DNA from: JBFKOL01 sp041628815
GTDB lineage: Bacteria; Bacteroidota; Bacteroidia; Chitinophagales; Saprospiraceae
DNA length: 7,782 nucleotides
Assembly: GCA_041628815.1 (NCBI GenBank)
Contig: JBFKOL010000194.1
Coordinates: 1 to 7,782, forward strand
Direction of reading: 5' to 3'
This document shows, one piece after another, positions 1 to 6,476 of the stretch. Positions within the stretch are counted from its first letter, which is position 1, and each line of letters starts with the position of its first letter. A model generated the notes under the pieces. It worked only from the letters and a program-made list of their open reading frames with translations, was not told the DNA's origin and made no database searches. Made by a program: the position numbers and the translations under genes.

Positions 1-385
1 AGGGTAACAACTCACTTACCCATGCACCGCTCTCACCATATTGTTTGAAATTGAAATCGGCCAAAGCCAGGGGAAATGACCTCTGCTCTGACGTCATACC
101 CGTCACACGTTGTCCCCCTCTTACACTGTCCGGTAACTCCTCGCCAAACATCTCCATCAATTTGGGTTTGAAATCAAACAACTCCAGTTGCGAAGGAGCA
201 CCACTTTGATGCAGATAAATAATCCGTCTCGCCTTGGGAGGAAAATGGGGCACACCCGTAGGCAGAAAATCTTCGTCCAGGATTGATAGCGCAACGGCAC
301 TCGCACTGAACAAACTCGATTTCATGAACACCCGCCGGTTCATCTTCAAAACGGTATCCTGTAAATCGTTAGCTGACGAATGCAT
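1..385 (-). CDS. DUF1501 family protein, Tat-exported, N-terminal part only
   Basis: Reading leftward from ATG at 385, 128 codons are open to the window edge, so the C-terminus is missing. A twin-arginine signal is visible: NRRVFMK at residues 16-22, followed by a mild hydrophobic stretch to about residue 36, as expected for a folded protein exported by Tat. The mature start matches the DUF1501 (sulfatase-like fold) family: RRIIYLHQSGAPSQLELFD (about 53-71), then LPDSVRGGQRVTGMTS and the GESGAWVSELLP block near residue 117. DUF1501 genes usually sit beside PSCyt1/PSD1 genes, as here. Their substrate is not established. The ATG at 343 (residue 15), just before NRR, is an alternative start. I prefer 385 because family members often have a short tail before the twin arginine. 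An in-frame TAA at 413-415 excludes anything longer. Family assignment is firm; the start is less so. Confidence 0.93.
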   Translation of the reverse strand, partial: MHSSANDLQDTVLKMNRRVFMKSSLFSASAVALSILDEDFLPTGVPHFPPKARRIIYLHQSGAPSQLELFDFKPKLMEMFGEELPDSVRGGQRVTGMTSEQRSFPLALADFNFKQYGESGAWVSELLP

Positions 386-412
386 CACTTTGTACGTTTC
401 TTCAATGCTCCA

Positions 413-547
413 TTAATTTCTGTAGAAATTTTGACTTGTAACCTCAATATTTCGATTATCTGAATTTTCCTGTGGAGATGGTTTGTAAATCATTTTGTTC
501 CATTCAAACACTGTTTCATGCATGGCTGCATCAACCAGGGAAGTCAT
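413..547 (-). CDS. possible small 44-residue protein in the PSCyt1/DUF1501 operon
   Basis: An open frame of 44 codons plus TAA lies exactly in the gap between the PSD1 gene and the DUF1501 gene. It starts 22 bases after the upstream stop and ends 27 bases before the DUF1501 start. A purine-rich AAGGAT sits 6 bases before its ATG, which is notable in a window where most starts have no such site. The predicted product begins MTSLVDAAMHETVFEWNKM and ends NFYRN. It is hydrophilic, lacks a signal peptide, transmembrane segment or cysteine, and matches no family I recognise. It is in the same frame as DUF1501, separated by the TAA and nine codons, so it could instead be a broken or read-through N-terminal extension. 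A stop-free run of this length can arise by chance about one time in ten, so this remains a candidate supported by spacing and the binding site. Confidence 0.35.
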   Translation of the reverse strand: MTSLVDAAMHETVFEWNKMIYKPSPQENSDNRNIEVTSQNFYRN

Positions 548-553
548 TTTTAT

Positions 554-559
554 ATCCTT
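554..559 (-). promoter_or_regulatory. candidate ribosome binding site for the 44-codon ORF
   Basis: On the minus strand the sequence AAGGAT lies 6 bases upstream of the ATG at 547. It is complementary to the CCU-rich 3' end of 16S rRNA over five bases. Bacteroidota use such sites weakly, so it is supportive rather than decisive. Confidence 0.3.
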
Positions 560-569
560 GGATAGAAAG

Positions 570-3500
570 CTACCATTTCATGACAAACTCATCGTGGTTC
601 ATGACTGTGCTGACTACCATGGTCCAGGCTGCCAGGTCCGTCTTGTCTACCCCGCCTTCGACCGGAAACTGTCCAATGTCCAACAGTGCTTCCCGCCGTT
701 CTGAATCCCGTGCAAAAGCATTCCTTTCATCTTCGATATACTTTTTCAGCAATTCAATTTCATTCTGCTCTGCAGGCCTGCAGAGCAACCGTTTGAATAC
801 CTGGTCGATCACATCTGGTATCCCATTGCTCTCACCTAAAAGTACCCTTTGGGCCAAAACGCGACAGGATTCTGTGAATTGAGGATCGTTCATTAATACC
901 AGGGATTGGAGCGGAGTCGATGTCTTTTGCCTTCGCACCACACAACTGTAGCGATCCGGGGCATCAAAGTTCATCATGGCAGGTGGTGGCGAACTTCTTT
1001 TCCAGACAGTATAAAGACTTCTTCGGTAGAGGTCATCCCCTTCTCCCTGGATGTAGATGGTGGCGTTTCGAGTCGCAAGCGCCTCCCATAGCCCCTCGGG
1101 CTGATAGGGATATACACTCGGGCCCCCTATGCTGTCAGTCAGTAAACCACTGGCCGCAAGTGCGTTATCCCGAATCATTTCTGCAGACATCCTGTAGGCA
1201 GGAAAGCGCGTGTACCAATCGTTAGATGGATCCTGAGTTTTTTGATCTGCCGATGCAATACTGGATTGCCGGTAAGTCGCTGACATAACGATTTGCTTGA
1301 TCAATCTTTTTATGTCCCATCCATTGTTCATGAAGTCGACCGCCAAGAAATCCAATAACTCAGGGTGACTTGGCAGATCACCTTGGTTTCCAAAATCTTC
1401 TTGTGTTGCCACCAGGCCCTTTCCAAACAGCATCATCCAGATCCTGTTGACTTGAACGCGCGCTGTAAAAGGATTCTCAGGGCTCACGATCCATTTGGCA
1501 AGCCCCATCCTGTTGGGTTCATACATATGTTCGGAAGACACTAGTTTTCGTGGCACCGTAGCTGTGACCATCTTTTTAGGGGCATCATAAACACCCCTGT
1601 CCAGGAGGAAAGTCTGGCGAGGGTATTTTTTCTCCCTTGTAATCATTACTTCAAGTATGTCGGTCATAAGAAGATTCTCTTCCTTCCGCATCACGGTCAG
1701 TCTCTCCATTACATCATTCCATCGTGCATTTTGTCCTGACAACAGGTAGTAGTCAAGCAGTTCATCATTATCATACTCGTCCCTCCATTGACCTTCGTAA
1801 AGACGACGTACCTCTATACCTGCCAACTCTCGATCGAAAACTTTCAGTTCGTCAAAACTCATATTCTGAATGGATTTCCTCAGTTCAACACCCAGCATAA
1901 AGGGCAGGTTGGACCAGTTCGTACCGTCAACCCCATGCAACAGGCTCTTGTGCAAATTGTCCTTATGAAGTTTATTCTCGGGTGTTGATCCATTTAGATA
2001 AATACCAATGCCTTCGGCGCTGCTGCTTCCATCATAGGTCAGTGCGATGTGCGTCCATTCACCAACCGCAAGGGTATCGACAGTTTGAAAATCGATACAG
2101 TTGTCAGGCCACACATGATTAAATTGGAAAGAAAGTGTACCATCTTCGTTCAGCTTGCAGAGCCATCCTCGGTAGCCTTCAAAATCTCCGTTGGTCTTGT
2201 TAAATATAGGACCAGCTTCTCCATATTGTAGCAATTTGATCCACAGACTTACAGAAAAAGGTTGGTGCCTGTCAAAATCGAGATCCCTGCTGAATCGCAG
2301 ACCTGCATCCCCATGCATCATCACAGCTTTTCCCTCGTATCCATCTACCAGGCTTGGTGATTCTCCTCCTCCCGAAACGACGGTGCCAGGCTGCTCGGTA
2401 ACTAGGTTCGTGAAGCTTAATTCTTTCTCGCTTGTTTCAGGAGGCCGAAAATCCTGACGTTTATCCAGGTTCAGCGATCCTTTCGTGATATAAGTCTCCC
2501 CTTCAAAATCAAAATGAGCAATCAAACCTTTTTCGTTCAAGGTGTCCATTTCGTTGTTGTCAAGCCACTGATTGAATTCTATCACGTACAAATCATTGAC
2601 CAACTTTTCTTTCAATGGGTCCATTTGACTCTTTAATTCTTCCAGTCTTTTCGATTCAGCTTCTGTCGGCAGGAGAATCGTTGGAGCCGCCTCTCCATTG
2701 TACGGGACAATACCAGTATCGTTGATATTGTTGAAAAAGGCATAAAGCGAATAATAGTCTTCTTGAGAAATAGGATCGTATTTATGATCATGACATCTAG
2801 CACATTCCAGTGTTAAGCCCAATATGGCCTCACCAATGGTATTGACACGATCCGCTACATATTCTACACGATACTCTTCGTCTACTACGCCCCCTTCCTG
2901 GGTTTGAGGATGATTGCGGTTAAAGCATGTTGCGATCAATTGTTTTTTCGTCGGTTCCGTCAATAAATCCCCAGCCAATTGTTCAATCAAGAATCTGTCG
3001 TAGGGCATATTGTCATTAAAGGCCGTGATGACCCAATCCCTGTAGGGCCATGTATTGCGCATTCCATCGTCCTGGTACCCATGTGAATCGGCATATCTTG
3101 CGGCATCGAGCCACTCTACTGCCATTCGCTCTCCATATCGGGGAGAAGCCAACAATTGATCAACTGCCTTTTCATATTTCTCTTCATCACTCGATTCGAA
3201 AAAATTATCCATTTCCTGGACAGTAGGAGGGAGACCCGTAATATCAAGTGTCAGGCGCCGCAAGATAATAGCTTCATTGGCCGGATCCGATGGATGAAGA
3301 CCTCTACTGTACTGTTGGTCAAGGATAAACCGGTCAATATCATTCATTATCCAACCTGAATCTGGGACCACAGGTGGCTTTTGTGCAATAGGTGGAGTAA
3401 AGGCCCAATGTTCTTTGTATTCGGCTCCATCTTCAATCCATTTTGCGATCAGCGCTTTTTCGGTATCGCTGAGCATAAGATTTGACTCTGGTGGCGGCAT

Positions 3501-3836
3501 CCTATAAGATGGATCATCGGAGGTGATCCTATAGAGGACTTCACTTTTCCCCGGTCTTCCCGGCTTGATAATCCTCCGGGCCTTAGCCTCATCCAATAAT
3601 GTTTTTCCCAGTGCCGATTCAGCTACATCGAGGCGTAGATGCGCCTTTCGCTGGTTGGCATCCGGACCATGGCACTTGAAGCACCTGTCTGATAGCAATG
3701 GTTTGATATGGAAGTTGTAGTCTATCTTTTCAGGTAGAGAGGAGTCAATTGACAGCACCAAGTCATGGTTCGATTCTTGGCACGCCAAAAGCAAAAAAAA
3801 CATACTGATGCCGATGCCGTGAAAATAAATCTTCAT
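570..3836 (-). CDS. PSCyt1-PSCyt2-LamG-PSD1 lipoprotein (planctomycete-type cytochrome c)
   Basis: The 1088-residue product begins with a lipoprotein signal: a hydrophobic stretch at residues 7-18 and lipobox LLAC with Cys19, so it should be membrane-anchored outside the cytoplasm. PSCyt1 (about 38-142) has a c-type heme motif CFKCH (C52, C55, H56) and a candidate distal Met113 in RMPPP. PSCyt2/DUF1549 (about 163-370) contains GLPPT, RYADSHGYQDD and a second CxxCH motif, CARCHDHKYDP (C345, C348, H349), which is typical of the family. Residues about 435-680 form a LamG/concanavalin-like domain (FSVSLWIKL, GEWTHIALTYDG, FDELKVFDREL), often carbohydrate-binding. PSD1/DUF1553 (about 775-1085) has NPFTARVQVNRIW, FGNQG and SHPELLDFL, and ends in the usual NHDEF block. 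It should need cytochrome c maturation. A redox or hydrolytic role together with the downstream DUF1501 protein is inferred; no reaction is established. It appears full length. The ATG at 3836 is the natural start because the signal peptide begins there. Confidence 0.97.
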   Translation of the reverse strand: MKIYFHGIGISMFFLLLACQESNHDLVLSIDSSLPEKIDYNFHIKPLLSDRCFKCHGPDANQRKAHLRLDVAESALGKTLLDEAKARRIIKPGRPGKSEVLYRITSDDPSYRMPPPESNLMLSDTEKALIAKWIEDGAEYKEHWAFTPPIAQKPPVVPDSGWIMNDIDRFILDQQYSRGLHPSDPANEAIILRRLTLDITGLPPTVQEMDNFFESSDEEKYEKAVDQLLASPRYGERMAVEWLDAARYADSHGYQDDGMRNTWPYRDWVITAFNDNMPYDRFLIEQLAGDLLTEPTKKQLIATCFNRNHPQTQEGGVVDEEYRVEYVADRVNTIGEAILGLTLECARCHDHKYDPISQEDYYSLYAFFNNINDTGIVPYNGEAAPTILLPTEAESKRLEELKSQMDPLKEKLVNDLYVIEFNQWLDNNEMDTLNEKGLIAHFDFEGETYITKGSLNLDKRQDFRPPETSEKELSFTNLVTEQPGTVVSGGGESPSLVDGYEGKAVMMHGDAGLRFSRDLDFDRHQPFSVSLWIKLLQYGEAGPIFNKTNGDFEGYRGWLCKLNEDGTLSFQFNHVWPDNCIDFQTVDTLAVGEWTHIALTYDGSSSAEGIGIYLNGSTPENKLHKDNLHKSLLHGVDGTNWSNLPFMLGVELRKSIQNMSFDELKVFDRELAGIEVRRLYEGQWRDEYDNDELLDYYLLSGQNARWNDVMERLTVMRKEENLLMTDILEVMITREKKYPRQTFLLDRGVYDAPKKMVTATVPRKLVSSEHMYEPNRMGLAKWIVSPENPFTARVQVNRIWMMLFGKGLVATQEDFGNQGDLPSHPELLDFLAVDFMNNGWDIKRLIKQIVMSATYRQSSIASADQKTQDPSNDWYTRFPAYRMSAEMIRDNALAASGLLTDSIGGPSVYPYQPEGLWEALATRNATIYIQGEGDDLYRRSLYTVWKRSSPPPAMMNFDAPDRYSCVVRRQKTSTPLQSLVLMNDPQFTESCRVLAQRVLLGESNGIPDVIDQVFKRLLCRPAEQNEIELLKKYIEDERNAFARDSERREALLDIGQFPVEGGVDKTDLAAWTMVVSTVMNHDEFVMKW

Positions 3837-4044
3837 ATGATCTCATGAAATTATTAAAAAGAATCAAGGTCCTTTACTCTTTTCTACTTCAACAACCCCA
3901 TTTTACTACTTATCTAAAATAACTAAACAGCTGCGCGTGCCATTGTTACCAACAGGTGATTAGCATTCTTTGAAACCATGGTCAATAGTCGTACCTTATA
4001 AAATTGTAGACGTATACATTCATGCTTCATCAAATACATATGTA

Positions 4045-4779
4045 ATGACCCCTATCCAATTAGGCATCCTCATCCTAGTGATCTTTTTTCTTTCTGGCAT
4101 CAGGATCATCTTTGAATACAAAAGAGCACTCAAGTTTCGGTTTGGAAAATATGTAAAAACGCTGCAACCGGGTTTTCGCTGGATCATACCACTCGTTGAG
4201 ACCATTCAAATTGTAGATATCAGGGTAATCACCATCAACATCCTCTCTCAAGAGGTGATGACAGAAGACAATGTCCCTTGTAGTATTGACGGCGTTGTCT
4301 TTTTTAAGATCAATGATCCAGAAAAGGCTGTACTGGAAGTGGAAGAATATAAGTTTGCCATCACCCAGCTCGCACAGGCAGCGCTGCGTGATGTTTGCGG
4401 AAAGGTAGAACTCGACACCATTCTTTCAAGGAGAGAAGAAATGGGCCAGAATATCAAGGAAATTGTAGTACAGGAGACCGTTGAATGGGGCATAGAGATC
4501 ATTGATGTCAAGATCAAGGATATTCAGCTTCCAGAGAATATGAGGAGAATGATGGCCAACCAGGCCGAAGCGGAACGATCCAGAAGAGCACGCATCATAC
4601 TGGCAGAAGCCGAACAGCAGGCTGCAGCCAAACTTTTAGAGGCAGGTAAACTGATCGACGAGTCTCCCTCGGCCATCAAGCTCCGGCTATACCAGACTTT
4701 GGCCAATATCGCTGCTGAAAAGAATTCGACCATCGTATTCCCATTTCCCGAAGAAGCTCTCCCGCGCAATACTAAATGA
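4045..4779 (+). CDS. slipin family protein (stomatin/SPFH, Band 7)
   Basis: A 244-residue membrane-associated SPFH protein. From ATG 4045, residues 4-20 form one hydrophobic anchor. The Band 7 domain follows (about 22-190), with EYKRALKFRFGKY, PGFRWIIPLVE, VDIRVITINILSQEVMTEDN and the DPEKAVLEVEEY motif, then IEIIDVKIKDIQLPENM. Residues about 170-203 are an Ala/Glu-rich coiled coil (NQAEAERSRRARII), and the C-terminus has the stomatin signature AAEKNSTIVFPFP. Slipins oligomerise on membranes and are thought to organise microdomains or regulate partner proteins; many are cut by an NfeD-type protease encoded next door. No nfeD gene is in this window, so it looks like a single-gene unit. A longer reading from TTG at 3970 adds 25 residues (MKPWSIVVPYK...) not expected in the family, so ATG 4045, directly before the anchor, is preferred. 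Length fits the family (about 250). It converges on the DUF547 gene with a 35-base gap. Confidence 0.94.
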   Translation: MTPIQLGILILVIFFLSGIRIIFEYKRALKFRFGKYVKTLQPGFRWIIPLVETIQIVDIRVITINILSQEVMTEDNVPCSIDGVVFFKINDPEKAVLEVEEYKFAITQLAQAALRDVCGKVELDTILSRREEMGQNIKEIVVQETVEWGIEIIDVKIKDIQLPENMRRMMANQAEAERSRRARIILAEAEQQAAAKLLEAGKLIDESPSAIKLRLYQTLANIAAEKNSTIVFPFPEEALPRNTK

Positions 4780-4814
4780 CCGGAACAGTTAAAATAGGAT
4801 GTTCACCTTCCTAA

Positions 4815-5579
4815 TTACTGAAGGATTATATTTTCGAGATCAAGGGTCCAGTCGTAAGACTGCTTTTTGAAATTGGGTCTTTCCCCACGAGGAATGATTC
4901 CATGTTCGGTAAGCATTTTATGAAACCCGCTCCGGTTTCCAAAATCTCCACGAAACCAGTAGAATAGGGAGGTTACGTATACCACATTTCTTGATTCATC
5001 ATACACGGTGGACTTTTCTAAGTATTCCCGTGTAGCTTGTTCCATATAGTGCTCCAATTTCTCAGGACTTAAGATCCTCACAGGTGGACAACTCCTGGCT
5101 CCACAATTGAGCACAAAATGAATGCGTGCGTCTCTTTTCCTCACCCGTAGTTTTTTTTCGAAGGACGACGGAATAAGTTTGCCAATTCTTCCAAGCCCAA
5201 ATTTCCATTGTGACTTCCGGATGATACCATGTTCAATTTGGTCAAGACTCAGCATACGGCCTGCAATTGGAATGCGCTTTTTGTTGAAAAATTTTCCTTT
5301 ACGGTCAAACAAGGCTGGATCATCCCTAAGCAGGTATTGCACATAAGCATTATAAAGGTTGACCCAAAATGCAATGCGCTTTGAATCCGTATCAAGGTAC
5401 TCTTTCAAGGAATCTGGATGAACAATAGCGAGCTTTTCCCGGATCATTTGTGTTTCCTTTCCTTCAATTGCGAGGAGCAATAATTCTTCCGACAATTCAT
5501 TGTAGCGATGCAATGCCATCTCCTGCGCAGTGAGAGCCTGTATCATCGTAAAGAGATAAAATAAGATACTCCTTCGCAT
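4815..5579 (-). CDS. secreted DUF547 domain protein
   Basis: The 254-residue product starts with a Sec signal peptide (RR at 2-3, hydrophobic to about 16, likely cut after A18 in LTAQE), so it is probably periplasmic or surface-exposed. Residues about 65-210 form a DUF547 domain: RIAFWVNLYNAYV (68-80), FFNKKRIPIAGRMLSLDQIEHGIIR (97-121), IHFVLNCGARSCPP (153-166) with H154, C159 and C164, and YVTSLFYWFRGDFG (201-214). The C-terminal SYDWTLDLEN is also typical. The conserved Cys-rich segment suggests an enzyme active site or disulfide, but DUF547 has no established biochemical function that I can cite. It is a single gene with a convergent neighbour on its left and a divergent DUF2202 gene on its right, 164 bases away. 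The ATG at 5579 directly precedes the signal peptide and no better start is seen. Confidence 0.93.
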   Translation of the reverse strand: MRRSILFYLFTMIQALTAQEMALHRYNELSEELLLLAIEGKETQMIREKLAIVHPDSLKEYLDTDSKRIAFWVNLYNAYVQYLLRDDPALFDRKGKFFNKKRIPIAGRMLSLDQIEHGIIRKSQWKFGLGRIGKLIPSSFEKKLRVRKRDARIHFVLNCGARSCPPVRILSPEKLEHYMEQATREYLEKSTVYDESRNVVYVTSLFYWFRGDFGNRSGFHKMLTEHGIIPRGERPNFKKQSYDWTLDLENIILQ

Positions 5580-5659
5580 AGTGAAGCTAAGTTAACGATG
5601 AAGATATGATGATCCATCTCAAACCATCTTTGTGATGCCTGCCACATTCAGACTGCTGG

Positions 5660-5675
5660 GGTGATAGCCATCACT
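5660..5675. promoter_or_regulatory. candidate CRP/FNR-family operator
   Basis: The sequence GGTGATAGCCATCACT is an inverted repeat with core GTGA-N6-TCAC, the half-site pattern of CRP/FNR-family regulators (TGTGA-N6-TCACA), and its inner bases also pair (GTGAT/ATCAC). It lies in the divergent spacer, centred about 88 bases before the DUF547 start and about 76 before the DUF2202 start, so it could control either gene. It could equally be chance or a small RNA hairpin; no regulator is encoded nearby. Confidence 0.25.
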
Positions 5676-5743
5676 GAAATGATTGTAAAAAACGTCCATC
5701 TTGTATCGCGTTGTGGTATTTCAATCAATATATATTTCATGCC

Positions 5744-6355
5744 ATGCAATCTTCAATCATCCATTTTTCATTTTTATCGACATTACTCATTCTATCAATG
5801 GCTATGACCGCCAAGTGCAGTGATGACAATTATGATCCATCCCGCGAACAGGTCATGACCCTGGACCCAAACGTTTACTCCAAAATGGATCGAAACAGTA
5901 TCCGAAATGTACTTGCCGGGTTGCACAAGGAAAAGTTGTCCGATGATGAGCACGCCTGTCTCCAATTGATTAGAGAAGAAGAAAAACTCACGCATGATGT
6001 TTATGACAAACTGTATTTCTTTTGGGGCAGGCCAATTTTCCACCATAATTCTGACAATGAGCAGACACCTTTGAACGCAGTTTTTCTTCTGCTTGAAAAA
6101 TACGACCTGGAAGACCCCACCTACCAAAAGGATTATGGTCAGCTTGCGAACGCTGCCATCCAGCATTTGAATGATTCCTTCAGAGAGAGAGGCAAAACAA
6201 GCATGGTCGAAACCCTTGTGGTGGGTGCTGCCATCGAAGAACTCGATTTCGGAGATTTACAGATCCAACTCGATGATGCAGTAGACCCCAATATCTTCGA
6301 CTGGTCTATCAAAACATTCAAAGAGGGTCAAGAAATCTCCCAAGAGACTTTGTAA
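5744..6355 (+). CDS. exported DUF2202 ferritin-like protein, frameshifted near the C-terminus
   Basis: From ATG 5744 the product has 203 residues. A Sec signal peptide (hydrophobic about 8-20) ends near MTAKC; lysine before Cys25 argues against a lipobox. The DUF2202 (ferritin-like) domain starts about residue 65: LSDDEHACLQLIREEEKLTHDVYDKLYFFWG (65-95), SDNEQTPLNAVFLLLEKYDLEDP (103-125), then TSMVETLVVGAAIEELDFGDLQ (152-173). The family is expected to form a helical bundle that may bind two metals; its function is unestablished. The family motif EQxH reads EQTP here (P109), so a conserved histidine is missing. After DPNIF (about 181-185) similarity stops and an 18-residue unrelated tail leads to TAA at 6353. 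The expected last helix is present in the -1 frame (see 6301-6438), implying one lost base between about 6290 and 6304. The TTG at 5711 would only add 11 residues before the signal peptide, so ATG 5744 is preferred. DUF2202 assignment is firm; whether the gene is intact is not. Confidence 0.88.
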   Translation: MQSSIIHFSFLSTLLILSMAMTAKCSDDNYDPSREQVMTLDPNVYSKMDRNSIRNVLAGLHKEKLSDDEHACLQLIREEEKLTHDVYDKLYFFWGRPIFHHNSDNEQTPLNAVFLLLEKYDLEDPTYQKDYGQLANAAIQHLNDSFRERGKTSMVETLVVGAAIEELDFGDLQIQLDDAVDPNIFDWSIKTFKEGQEISQETL

Positions 6356-6438
6356 ATAACCTGAATATCGAAGGAATAATTATGGTCCACAGTATCTTTC
6401 AGAAACCTAATACAGCCACATTTTTCAGAGGAATTTGA
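6301..6438 (+). pseudogene. displaced C-terminal part of the DUF2202 gene, in the -1 frame
   Basis: Reading in the frame one base earlier than the DUF2202 gene, starting CTG at 6301, gives LVYQNIQRGSRNLPRDFVNN and stays open to TGA at 6436-6438. This matches the terminal DUF2202 helix, which family members write approximately as VYENLxRGSRNHLRAFV, at exactly the place where the main frame loses similarity. I see no slippery X XXY YYZ heptamer, so a one-base deletion (mutation or assembly error) is more likely than programmed frameshifting. The restored protein would have about 231 residues. In this copy the NHL of the family reads NLP, so the histidine is absent here too. The last 20 or so residues (after NLNIEG) are not recognisable. 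Confidence 0.75.
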
Positions 6439-6476
6439 AAAGGGGATAAAATTTACATCTATAAAATGCTACATAA

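Noticed and set aside
472..882. 136-codon plus-strand open frame
   Set aside because: It lies mostly antisense to the well-supported PSD1 C-terminus; its translation is low-complexity Ser-rich and resembles no family.
3837..3969. Small ORFs in the divergent spacer, for example ATG at 3845
   Set aside because: The longest is about 25 codons with no binding site or recognisable sequence; nothing supports coding.
4806..4824. Inverted repeat CCTTC/GAAGG as a terminator between slipin and DUF547
   Set aside because: Only five base pairs with a nine-base loop, no following T-run, and it overlaps the DUF547 stop codon.
5711..5743. TTG at 5711 as the start of the DUF2202 protein
   Set aside because: It adds 11 residues ahead of a normal signal peptide; ATG 5744 is the better start. 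The TATATTTC near 5731 resembles a Bacteroidota -7 element but is only 5 bases before the ATG and lacks a properly spaced TTTG.
5795..6166. 123-codon minus-strand open frame
   Set aside because: It is antisense to the DUF2202 domain, whose family motifs are clear; the reverse translation has no recognisable features.
6285..6304. Programmed -1 ribosomal frameshift in the DUF2202 gene
   Set aside because: The bases around CCCCAAT do not form an X XXY YYZ slippery heptamer and no downstream structure is evident; a simple deletion explains the data better.
6434..6468. TTTG...TATAAAATG as a Bacteroidota promoter for the racemase
   Set aside because: The spacer is about 22 bases and the -7 part does not fit TAnnTTTG; too weak to report.
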